From contig CAYFVM010000034.1 of NCBI GenBank assembly GCA_964346725.1, positions 1 through 15,890 on the forward strand: DNA of 15,890 nt. Direction: 5' to 3'. This DNA is from UBA1715 sp964346725 (lineage in GTDB: Bacteria; Bacteroidota; Bacteroidia; Bacteroidales; UBA1715). The notes beneath the pieces are model-generated. The model did not search any database. It was given only the letters and a program-made list of their open reading frames with translations, and was not told where the DNA came from. This document shows positions 4,513 through 11,839 of the stretch, piece by piece (position 1 is the first letter of the stretch; every line of letters starts with the position of its first letter). Both the position numbers and the translations under genes were made by a program.

Positions 4513-7002
4513 ATGGGCAAAATCTTACGAATAATTCTGTGTGCTCTGTTGCCTTTGTTTTCTTTGGCTCAACAAGAAGAATTGTCTGTATTGCCAACAA
4601 AGAATCATTCGTTATTGAAAACAACTCAAATTCCTCAAACTTCAATAAACACATTGCCTTTCTTTGATGATTTCGCATACCCGTACACAAAGCCACTTGC
4701 AAGTTTGTGGGCTGACGATGATGCGTTTGTAAATACCGCATTTGCTAAAAATATGCCCACGATTGGTGTTGTTTCTCTTGATGCAATGGATGGCAGTGGA
4801 GTGTTACATGAAAATGTGGGAATATCTCCGACTATTTCGGATTATTTAACTTCGCAACCAATCAATCTCAAGAGCTACGAACCAATATATTTTAGTGACA
4901 AATTATATAAAAAAGTAGCAGGCACTTTTTCATTACTCGATGATACATATTATATGTATGATTCAGAAAAAAACACGTATGTTTCCGTTGCTCAGCGCCT
5001 TGCGTATTCGGCAGGAGATACCGTTTATGTAAAATCTGGAGAAACCTATGTAGTGGCGAATGATTCATTATATGACGAATCAAATGAGTACATTGAAGGT
5101 TCGTACTCGTATGAAAACCAATACATTGAGCATATGCTAAAAGATTCTATAGCATTAAGTTTTTCATATCAAACAGGTGGATATGTTGATGTTCCTGAAC
5201 TTGGAGATAGTTTGGTATTAGAATTTTATGCTCCATATGATACCGTCGGCCTTTTCATAAATGAAATAACAGCAACTGGTGTTGAACTATACAACGCATT
5301 GGATACTGCAGTTTCATTACAAGGCTATTATTTGTTGTTTGCTCCATTAACTAGCGTTTTAGAGAAAGATTCATTGCAGTATTTTGCCATAACAGATGAA
5401 AAAATCCTTCCATTTCAGCATATGGTTTTTACTCCGGAACAGTTTGGTTTGACCTCGTTAACGAAAGCATATGCATATCTTTATTCTCCCGACACGTTGC
5501 TCGTTGATAGTGTTTCGTTGAATTATGCTTTAACAAACGATGTTGTCTATGCTCGAATGACCGATGGAAATCCTACGTGGTCATATACGGCTCAGGCAAC
5601 GCTTGGCCAATGTAATCCATCTTGGGAAAGAGTATGGGCAACGAGTAGCCCGACTGGAGATACGTTTGTTTCAGTGTATATGCCGTTGCTACGGCAGAAA
5701 TATCTTGTAAAAGGATTTCGTTTCCGTTTTAAAAATTATGCAAGTTTGAGCAACGATGAAAGTCATGCGCGCAATGAAGATTTTTGGCATTTAGACATGA
5801 TTTTGCTCGATGCTCAGAGAACCATAGATGCGCAACAAGTTTCTGATGTTGCGTTTGCAAAAGAAATTACACCATTGTACACTAAATATAGAGCTATGCC
5901 AATGGCTCATTTCGCACAGGTTTCGTACAATGATTTTAGAATGACTATTCCGGCTACGTTTACCAATTTTGATAGTGAATACAGAAAGTTGAAATTTTAT
6001 TTCTCGGTTAAAAAAAGACATACCGGTGATGCATTGACGTATTCAACATACGAAACAGATATGCCACCGCTTACCACTGTGACCGAGCGAGATCTTTTGA
6101 CCGATTTTGATGTTGATTTTTATGATTTTATAGCCCAAGATGCAGCGAATTATACAAAAGGAGAGTATGAATTCCAATATTATTATAACGATATAAATAA
6201 TGCCCTAAATTCTCAGTATTTCTGGAATGATACCTGCAGAACTCTTTTGACATTGGAAAATTATTATGCGTATGATGATGGAACCCCGGAAGCCGGATAT
6301 GGCCTTCGTGATGCACCAATGGGGAAAGTTGCATTTAAGTATGATATTTTACAATCCGACACACTGACTTCAGTAGCAATGTATTTTAATCCAACCATGG
6401 AGTCCGCCACAACTTTCAATTTATGTATATGGGCTGATAACTATGGATCTCCGGGAGAATTGTTGTATTATGCAACTTCTGAAAAGCAGCAATACGAAGA
6501 TGGTCTGTATCAATTTGTACGATATGCAATAGAACCCGAAAATATCGTATCGGGTGCCGATAATCTTGTTGTGGACAAAACATTTTATGTTGGGTGGGAG
6601 CAACCGAACGATGTATTGCTAAATGTGGGAATGGATTTAAATACAAAATTAAATAATACGTTGTACTACAACACAGGATTCCAATGGGAGGCATCAAATC
6701 AAACTGGTGCATTGCTCATACGACCTACATTTAGAGATTCCGATAATAATACAGCCATTGTGAAGAACTATGATTCTCAGTCAATTTCTATATACCCTAC
6801 AATAGCACACTCGTTTATACAAGCTGAACCTGCGTCTAAAGTTACTTCTGTTGTGGTTTACAACATGCAAGGCATGAAAGTATGTGAAAAAGCCGGTAGT
6901 GTAATTTTTGTGGGAAGTTTACCGAGCGCTCCCTATGTTGCAGTTATAACAACCAACGAAGGGGAAACTGTAATCGCAAAATTCTTCGTAAAACGCGATT
7001 AG
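4513..7002 (+). CDS. T9SS cargo protein with type A sorting domain and lamin-tail-like insertion
   Basis: This is an 829-residue exported protein. Residues 1-20 (MGKILRIILCALLPLFSLAQ) form a signal peptide. Residues about 755-829 are a T9SS type A C-terminal sorting domain (SISIYPTIAHSF, VVVYNMQGMKV, APYVAVITTNEG, KFFVKRD), so it should cross the outer membrane by T9SS and be surface-attached or released. The middle resembles a Bacteroidales family of unknown function: PTIGVVSLDAMDG (82-94), YLTSQPINL (111-119), DSLVLEFYAP (232-241), GFRFRFKNYAS (401-411), then DFWHLDMILLD. Residues about 247-370 (NEITATGVELYNALDTAVSL, ending DGNPTWSYTAQATLGQCN) look like a lamin-tail domain placed inside that fold. 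No catalytic motif is visible. The gene is 3 bases after the PASTA gene, so the two are probably cotranscribed; a cell-envelope role is inferred. Confidence 0.85.
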   Translation: MGKILRIILCALLPLFSLAQQEELSVLPTKNHSLLKTTQIPQTSINTLPFFDDFAYPYTKPLASLWADDDAFVNTAFAKNMPTIGVVSLDAMDGSGVLHENVGISPTISDYLTSQPINLKSYEPIYFSDKLYKKVAGTFSLLDDTYYMYDSEKNTYVSVAQRLAYSAGDTVYVKSGETYVVANDSLYDESNEYIEGSYSYENQYIEHMLKDSIALSFSYQTGGYVDVPELGDSLVLEFYAPYDTVGLFINEITATGVELYNALDTAVSLQGYYLLFAPLTSVLEKDSLQYFAITDEKILPFQHMVFTPEQFGLTSLTKAYAYLYSPDTLLVDSVSLNYALTNDVVYARMTDGNPTWSYTAQATLGQCNPSWERVWATSSPTGDTFVSVYMPLLRQKYLVKGFRFRFKNYASLSNDESHARNEDFWHLDMILLDAQRTIDAQQVSDVAFAKEITPLYTKYRAMPMAHFAQVSYNDFRMTIPATFTNFDSEYRKLKFYFSVKKRHTGDALTYSTYETDMPPLTTVTERDLLTDFDVDFYDFIAQDAANYTKGEYEFQYYYNDINNALNSQYFWNDTCRTLLTLENYYAYDDGTPEAGYGLRDAPMGKVAFKYDILQSDTLTSVAMYFNPTMESATTFNLCIWADNYGSPGELLYYATSEKQQYEDGLYQFVRYAIEPENIVSGADNLVVDKTFYVGWEQPNDVLLNVGMDLNTKLNNTLYYNTGFQWEASNQTGALLIRPTFRDSDNNTAIVKNYDSQSISIYPTIAHSFIQAEPASKVTSVVVYNMQGMKVCEKAGSVIFVGSLPSAPYVAVITTNEGETVIAKFFVKRD

Positions 7003-7010
7003 AAAAGGAG

Positions 7011-7035
7011 AAAGACTTAAATCTTTAATTTTTTG
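7011..7035 (+). terminator. Weak terminator-like hairpin after the T9SS cargo gene
   Basis: AAAGA (7011-7015) and TCTTT (7022-7026) form a 5-bp A/T-rich stem followed by AATTTTTTG. It is placed as expected, 8 bases after the stop codon, but the stem is short and weak. Confidence 0.3.
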
Positions 7036-7056
7036 TAAAAGAAAAAAATTCTGCGA

Positions 7057-7092
7057 TTTGTGCCCGTTATATGCATAAAAATCGTAATTTTG
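7057..7092 (+). promoter_or_regulatory. Bacteroidota-type promoter for the oad operon
   Basis: TTTG at 7057-7060 and TAATTTTG at 7085-7092 match the -33 and -7 elements. The 24-base spacer is slightly long. The oadG start codon lies 39 bases beyond the -7 box, so this is the likely promoter for oadG-oadA and perhaps oadB. Confidence 0.5.
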
Positions 7093-7131
7093 CAAGGATT
7101 TTATATGAATAACTTTTAAGTATGCAATAGT

Positions 7132-7377
7132 ATGAAGGAGTCTTTATTTCTTATGGTGGTAGGTACGGTGATGGTTTTTATCGTTTTATTACTTGTGGTT
7201 TGGCTTGGCAATTTGATAATTGCGTTTGTAAATAGGTTTGTTCCGGAAGAAGTAAAACAAGTTTATACGAGCACAAAACAAAGCGCCATAGATTCAAAAA
7301 CGTATGCGGTAATTAGTTCTACAGTTTCTAAAGTAACTGGTGGAAAGGGAACCGTTGTAGATATTAAAAAAATATAG
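7132..7377 (+). CDS. oadG: Oxaloacetate decarboxylase gamma subunit
   Basis: This 81-residue protein has one N-terminal transmembrane helix (about residues 6-32, GTVMVFIVLLLVVWLGNLIIAF) and a short hydrophilic C-terminal tail, the build of OadG/MmdD-type small subunits. These anchor the carboxyltransferase (alpha) subunit to the membrane beta subunit and assist assembly. Sequence similarity in this family is weak; the assignment rests on topology, length and its position directly before oadA (34 bases) and oadB. The tail lacks the His-rich zinc-binding end known from enterobacterial OadG. First gene of the operon, with a promoter-like sequence at 7057-7092. Confidence 0.85.
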   Translation: MKESLFLMVVGTVMVFIVLLLVVWLGNLIIAFVNRFVPEEVKQVYTSTKQSAIDSKTYAVISSTVSKVTGGKGTVVDIKKI

Positions 7378-7411
7378 TTTATAATAATATTTAATTGATA
7401 ATAAATAGATT

Positions 7412-9244
7412 ATGGGTCGAGAGATAAAGTTTTCTTTGGTTTACAGAGACATGTGGCAAAGTTCTGGAAAATACACGCCACGTGTTGACCAATTAGTTCG
7501 CATAGCTCCTGAAATTATAAAAATGGGATGCTTTTCAAGAGTAGAAACCAATGGTGGAGGTTTTGAACAAATCAATTTGCTTTATGGCGAAAATCCAAAC
7601 AAAGCCGTACGCGAATGGACAAAACCTTTCCATGAAGCAGGTATTCAAACTCATATGCTTGATCGTTCTTTGAATGGTTTGAGAATGAGTCCATGCCCGG
7701 TTGATGTACGAAAATTATTCTATAAAGTTAAAAAAGCGCAAGGTGTAGATATTACAAGATGCTTCTGCGGATTGAACGACACTCGTAACATTATTGACTC
7801 AATTACCTATGCACACGAAGCAGGTATGATAGCACAAGCTACAATGTCTATCACCGTTTCAAAAGTTCACACCGTTGAATACTATTGCAATATGGCAGAC
7901 GAATTGGTTGCCGGAGGTGCCGATGAAATCTGTTTGAAAGATATGGCAGGTATTGGACGACCAGTATCGTTAGGAAAAATTGTATCGTATATCAAATCTA
8001 AATATCCGAAAATCACGATTCAATACCACGGACAAACAGGACCAGGTTTTACGCCAGCTTCAATCTTGGAAGTAGCACAAGCAGGTTGTGATATCATAGA
8101 CGTAGGTATGGAACCACTTTCATGGGGTACAGGTCATGCCGATATTTTGGCAGTTCAACCAATGTTGAAAGATGCTGGTTTTGATGTTCCTGAAATCAAT
8201 ATGACTGCATATATGCGTGCAAGAGCTCTTACACAAGAATTCATGGACGATTTCTTGGGATATTATATTCCAGAAAGCAACCGTCGATTGAACTCTTTAT
8301 TGATAGCTCCGGGACTTCCTGGCGGTATGATGGGTAGTTTGATGAACGACCTTTCTACAAACTTGTCAAGTATCAATAAATCATTGGTAAAGAAAGGCAG
8401 TCCTGAAATCAACACCGACGATTTGTTGGTTATGATGTTTGACGAAGTAGCCTATGTATGGCCACGCGTTGGATTCCCTCCGTTGGTAACTCCATTCTCT
8501 CAATATGTAAAGAATTTGGCATTGTTCAACATTATGCAAACCGTAAAAGGTCAAGAACGTTGGACTATGATTGCTGACAACATTTGGGACATGATTCTTG
8601 GTAAATCAGGAAAACTTCCAGGTGAAATAGCACCGGAAATCAAGAAATTGGCTGAAGAACAAGGTCGTGAATTCTTTACCGGAAATCCACAAGATTTGTA
8701 TCCAAACAAACTTGATGAGTTCCGCAAAGAAATGGATGAAAATGGTTGGGCATACGGACAAGACGATGAAGAATTGTTTGAATTGGCTATGCACCCTGAA
8801 CAATACCGTGCGTACAAATCAGGTAAAGCAAAAGCAGACTTTGAAGCTGATTTAGCAAAGAAAAAAGCAGAGAAAGCAAATGTTGGTTCATTACAACCAC
8901 AATCGTTGACGATAGATGTAAACGGAGAAAAATTTGCTGTAACGGTTAGTTATGATGCAGCGAAAAAAGATGCAAAACAAGCGAGTACAGCGTCTCAAGC
9001 ACCTTCAGGAAAAACGGCAGATGTACTTGCCCCTATTTCCGGTAAATTCTTTAAAACCAAAGATTCTGTTTCAAGAGCTACAGAAGTAGGTGATATGGTA
9101 AAAGAGGGTGATATTGTTTGCTATATTGAAGCAATGAAAGTATTCAATGCTGTTGCAGCTCCTGCCTCTGGTAAGGTTGTTGAAGTTTGTCGTAACTCTG
9201 GCGATGACGTTGAAGAAGATGCAGTTTTGATAAAAATTCAATAA
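7412..9244 (+). CDS. oadA: Oxaloacetate decarboxylase alpha subunit (carboxyltransferase plus biotin carrier)
   Basis: This 610-residue protein transfers the carboxyl group of oxaloacetate to its own biotin, releasing pyruvate; OadB then decarboxylates the carboxybiotin and pumps Na+. The N-terminal TIM-barrel domain (about 1-280) starts with KFSLVYRDMWQSSGKY, containing the metal-ligand Asp13. Lys176 in CLKDMAG is the lysine expected to be carbamylated. His206 in QYHGQTG is the first metal His; the family's second His, two residues on, is Gln208 here. The PYC_OADA domain follows (for example LLIAPGLPGGMMGSL and WPRVGFPPLVTPFSQY). After a Lys/Ala-rich linker (about 500-535) the biotinyl domain (about 538-610) carries EAMK with biotinylated Lys576. 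Some Bacteroidales split off the carrier as a separate protein; here it is fused. Pyruvate carboxylase subunit B is the common alternative label, but flanking oadG and oadB support decarboxylase. Confidence 0.93.
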   Translation: MGREIKFSLVYRDMWQSSGKYTPRVDQLVRIAPEIIKMGCFSRVETNGGGFEQINLLYGENPNKAVREWTKPFHEAGIQTHMLDRSLNGLRMSPCPVDVRKLFYKVKKAQGVDITRCFCGLNDTRNIIDSITYAHEAGMIAQATMSITVSKVHTVEYYCNMADELVAGGADEICLKDMAGIGRPVSLGKIVSYIKSKYPKITIQYHGQTGPGFTPASILEVAQAGCDIIDVGMEPLSWGTGHADILAVQPMLKDAGFDVPEINMTAYMRARALTQEFMDDFLGYYIPESNRRLNSLLIAPGLPGGMMGSLMNDLSTNLSSINKSLVKKGSPEINTDDLLVMMFDEVAYVWPRVGFPPLVTPFSQYVKNLALFNIMQTVKGQERWTMIADNIWDMILGKSGKLPGEIAPEIKKLAEEQGREFFTGNPQDLYPNKLDEFRKEMDENGWAYGQDDEELFELAMHPEQYRAYKSGKAKADFEADLAKKKAEKANVGSLQPQSLTIDVNGEKFAVTVSYDAAKKDAKQASTASQAPSGKTADVLAPISGKFFKTKDSVSRATEVGDMVKEGDIVCYIEAMKVFNAVAAPASGKVVEVCRNSGDDVEEDAVLIKIQ

Positions 9245-9253
9245 TTTTATATG

Positions 9254-9287
9254 GATGGCAGCTCACACTGCCATCTGTTTTTATTTT
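9254..9287 (+). terminator. Terminator-like hairpin between oadA and oadB
   Basis: GATGGCAG (9254-9261) pairs perfectly with CTGCCATC (9268-9275) over a 6-base loop; G-U pairs could lengthen the stem to 11 bp. It is followed by TGTTTTTATTTT. It starts 10 bases after the oadA stop and ends 13 bases before the oadB start. Partial termination here would lower oadB mRNA relative to oadG-oadA. Confidence 0.6.
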
Positions 9288-9299
9288 AAAGTAAATATT

Positions 9300-10526
9300 A
9301 TGTTCGAAAAACTATATGAGATGACGGCAATTGGTGCCATCATTGATAATCCTGGATACTTGTTAATGCTCGCAATTTCGTTCGTGCTTTTGTATCTTGG
9401 TATTGTAAAAAAATATGAGCCGTTATTGCTTATCCCAATTGGTTTTGGCGTATTAATAGCGAATTTCCCAGGAGCCGATATGGGCGTAGTTGCCGGAGAA
9501 GCAATTGAATTGGGATTGGATCCTGAAACAGGTCGTATGCAGTATATGAATTTGTTTGAGATAGCTCATGAATACGGCATCGTAAACTTTTTGTATTATG
9601 CATTGATAAAAACAGGTTTACTACCACCACTTATTTTCATGGGTGTTGGTGCTATGACCGACTTTGGACCAATGTTGCGTAACTTAAAGTTGGCATTGTT
9701 TGGTGGAGCAGCTCAGTTTGGTATTTTTGCAGTCCTTTTGGTTGCTATGGCTACCGGAGCATTCACAATTAAGGAGGCAGCTTCGTTGGCAATTATTGGT
9801 GGTGCTGATGGCCCTACGGCAATTTATACAACTATTAAGTTGGCTGATCATTTACTCGGCCCAATAGCAATTGCTGCATACTCGTATATGGCTTTGGTAC
9901 CGGTAATTATTCCTTTGGTTGTTCGTTTGACTTGTTCTGAAAAAGAATTGAAAATCAACATGAAAGAACAAGATAAATTGTATCCTTCAAAACATACGAT
10001 TAAGAACCTTAGAGTGGTTAAAATCATTTTCCCTATCGTATTGGGAACGGTTGTTATCATTTTGGTTCCATCATCAGGTCCACTTTTGGGAATGCTTTTG
10101 TTTGGTAATTTAATTCGCGAAATAGGAACTGATACACAACGTTTAACAATTGCGGCTACGGATTATATCATGAATCCGGCAACTATTATCTTAGGTTTGT
10201 GCGTTGGTGCTACAATGACAGCAGATGTGTTCTTGAAATGGGAAACAATCGGAATCGTAATCGGAGGATTTTTCGCATTTGCATTATCAATAACCAGCGG
10301 TATTATGCTTGTAAAACTATTTAACTTATTTGCAAAGAAGAAAATTAATCCTCTTTGCGGCGCTACAGGTTTGAGTGCAGTGCCAATGGCTTCACGTGTT
10401 GCGAATGAAATTTCTACGAAATACGATCCAAAAAACCACGTTTTGCAGTATTGTATGTCAAGTAACGTTTCGGGTGTAATTGGCTCGGCTGTTGCTGCCG
10501 GTGTATTGATTACATTCTTGTTATAA
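9300..10526 (+). CDS. oadB: Na+-translocating oxaloacetate decarboxylase beta subunit
   Basis: This 408-residue polytopic membrane protein is the Na+ pump that couples decarboxylation of carboxybiotin to Na+ export. The Na+/proton-site signature GGADGPTAIY is at 168-176 with Asp170, the equivalent of Asp203 in Klebsiella OadB. AYSYMALVP (193-201) holds the conserved tyrosine region. N-P-L-C-G...S-A-V-P-M-A-S-R gives Asn350, Gly354, Ser359 and Arg366, matching Asn373, Gly377, Ser382 and Arg389 of the Klebsiella enzyme. NVSGVIGSAVAAGVLIT closes the protein. All key residues are therefore present. Length is close to the usual range (about 400-435). The start at 9300 (MFEKLYEMTAIG) is the natural one: the frame is open from 9255, but that extension begins inside the terminator-like hairpin. 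The gene ends 19 bases before a strong terminator. Confidence 0.95.
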   Translation: MFEKLYEMTAIGAIIDNPGYLLMLAISFVLLYLGIVKKYEPLLLIPIGFGVLIANFPGADMGVVAGEAIELGLDPETGRMQYMNLFEIAHEYGIVNFLYYALIKTGLLPPLIFMGVGAMTDFGPMLRNLKLALFGGAAQFGIFAVLLVAMATGAFTIKEAASLAIIGGADGPTAIYTTIKLADHLLGPIAIAAYSYMALVPVIIPLVVRLTCSEKELKINMKEQDKLYPSKHTIKNLRVVKIIFPIVLGTVVIILVPSSGPLLGMLLFGNLIREIGTDTQRLTIAATDYIMNPATIILGLCVGATMTADVFLKWETIGIVIGGFFAFALSITSGIMLVKLFNLFAKKKINPLCGATGLSAVPMASRVANEISTKYDPKNHVLQYCMSSNVSGVIGSAVAAGVLITFLL

Positions 10527-10545
10527 TATTAAAAGAAATACCTAT

Positions 10546-10584
10546 AAATTCCGTTCAAATGGTATATTTGGACGGAATTTTTTT
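10546..10584 (+). terminator. Strong intrinsic terminator of the oad operon
   Basis: The 15-nt AAATTCCGTTCAAAT (10546-10560) pairs with 10566-10580 (one G-U pair) around a GGTAT loop, and a T7 run (10578-10584) overlaps the stem end. This is the clearest terminator in the window. Its loop and right arm also contain the -7 promoter match used by the next gene. Confidence 0.88.
10563..10570 (+). promoter_or_regulatory. -7 promoter box inside the oad terminator
   Basis: TATATTTG fully matches TAnnTTTG and lies 22 bases before the ATG at 10593, where a promoter for the next gene is needed. No TTTG is present at -33 spacing, so this is only moderately supported. Confidence 0.4.
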
Positions 10585-10592
10585 ATGCATAT

Positions 10593-11561
10593 ATGACAGC
10601 ACGTTGTAAGTCGATATTGATTTGGATTGCTAAAGTTTTGATATTCATTGCGGCATGGGCTTATGTAGTATACAAGTTCACCACAATGGATCAAGATTTT
10701 TTGCTGTTGTTTCACGATGAACATTTCTCATTGTCGGTGATAGCGGTGGTGGGCGTGTTGATGCTTTTGAATTGGGGTTTGGAGGCAAAAAAATGGCACT
10801 ACTTAGTGTCAAAACAACAACAAATATCATACAATATAGCTATTAAAGGAGTCTTGATAGGCTTGCCCTTAGCATTGGTTACTCCAAATCGAATTGGAGA
10901 AATTGGTGGGCGTGCAATAGTGTTAAAACAACACTATGAACAAGGCGTTTTTGCAACATTTGTTGGGAGTTTTATGCAACTCATCACAACATTGCTTTTT
11001 GGAACACTAGGTTTTTTATTATCTTTATTTGCATCTCCGCAATATGATTCCATAAACTTGTTGTTTTATGTTGCTCTCATTTGTTTGGCATTGTGCACAC
11101 CATTTGTGTTTTTTCTGATTTCTTTAAGTAAATGTCACGTAGTGAGACTATTGTATTTACGGATAGTTGGCAAGCGTTGGTACAGAAAAACGAAACAAAT
11201 GCTATTGGTATATTCCAAAGGGGATTTAGGAAAAACGTTGTTATTTGGCATGGCTCGTTATTGTGTATTTGGAGGCCAATATGCGTTATTAATGAATATG
11301 TTTTTACCGGAACTTTCTTGTGTTCAACTTGTTGTTGGGATTACACTAACATATTTTTTTACAACCATAATACCAACAACTGTGTTAGGAGAAGTTGGAA
11401 TACGGGGAGCAGTTGCCATGGAAATCTTTGCAAGATATACTCCAAATGCTTCTGCAGTATTTCAAGTGAGTATGTTATTGTGGGTTATTAATATTGTAAT
11501 TCCTGCATTATTGGGGTCAATTCTTTTGCTTGTGAAGAAGCGTAAAAAAGAACAAATCTAG
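10593..11561 (+). CDS. Flippase-like / LPG synthase TM-region family membrane protein
   Basis: This 322-residue integral membrane protein belongs to the LPG_synthase_TM (UPF0104, YbhN-like) family. The landmarks are the NWGLEAKKWHYLV segment (about 60-72), the PNRIGEIGGRAIVLK loop (about 99-113) and, near the C-terminus, TTIIPTTVLGEVGIRGAVA. About eight hydrophobic segments are visible. The family forms the membrane part of lysyl-phosphatidylglycerol synthases (MprF); stand-alone members lack the aminoacyl-transfer domain and are thought to move lipids or lipid-linked molecules across the inner membrane. That domain is absent here, so flippase-like describes it better than synthase; the substrate is unknown. 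The start codon follows the oad terminator by 8 bases, making the gene a separate unit whose promoter must overlap that terminator. It ends with a lysine-rich cytoplasmic tail (KKRKKEQI). Confidence 0.87.
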   Translation: MTARCKSILIWIAKVLIFIAAWAYVVYKFTTMDQDFLLLFHDEHFSLSVIAVVGVLMLLNWGLEAKKWHYLVSKQQQISYNIAIKGVLIGLPLALVTPNRIGEIGGRAIVLKQHYEQGVFATFVGSFMQLITTLLFGTLGFLLSLFASPQYDSINLLFYVALICLALCTPFVFFLISLSKCHVVRLLYLRIVGKRWYRKTKQMLLVYSKGDLGKTLLFGMARYCVFGGQYALLMNMFLPELSCVQLVVGITLTYFFTTIIPTTVLGEVGIRGAVAMEIFARYTPNASAVFQVSMLLWVINIVIPALLGSILLLVKKRKKEQI

Positions 11562-11571
11562 AAATAAAGAA

Positions 11572-11677
11572 AAGGCCACGATAGCTTTCGTAGCCTTACT
11601 CGTTTAATTGAGGAACTGATTATATGTTCCAATACTTTTTGTTTCAATGCAAGAAAAAGATCGACAGTAATCTTGCA
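11572..11677 (+). other. Intergenic region with three successive inverted repeats
   Basis: The 278-base gap after the flippase-like gene has no convincing coding frame. It holds three hairpin-capable repeats: AAGGCCACG with CGTAGCCTT (11572-11580/11589-11597, one mismatch), GGAAC with GTTCC (11612-11616/11626-11630, followed by AATACTTTTTG), and TGCAAGA with TCTTGCA (11648-11654/11671-11677). None is a textbook terminator, but the first two could jointly end the upstream transcript. I see nothing notable from 11678 to 11820. Confidence 0.35.
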
Positions 11678-11823
11678 AAAATTTAATTCTAAGGAAACGC
11701 TTTTTTATCGCGTCACATTGAATTTGTTGAAAGTAAGAATGAGTAAAAGATTTATTCATAGGCTAATGTTTATTTTGTTTAATAAAACGAACAGAAAAAG
11801 CAAATTAGTATTTTAGAAAAAAT

Positions 11824-11831
11824 TATTTTTG
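11824..11831 (+). promoter_or_regulatory. -7 promoter box for the CLC gene
   Basis: TATTTTTG fully matches TAnnTTTG and ends 8 bases before the ATG at 11840. If used, the transcript starts almost at the start codon. No TTTG is seen at the usual -33 spacing. Confidence 0.4.
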
Positions 11832-11839
11832 TATCATAT

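Noticed and set aside
9255..9299. N-terminal extension of OadB to 9255
   Set aside because: It begins inside the hairpin between oadA and oadB and precedes the family-typical start MFEKLYEMTAIG.
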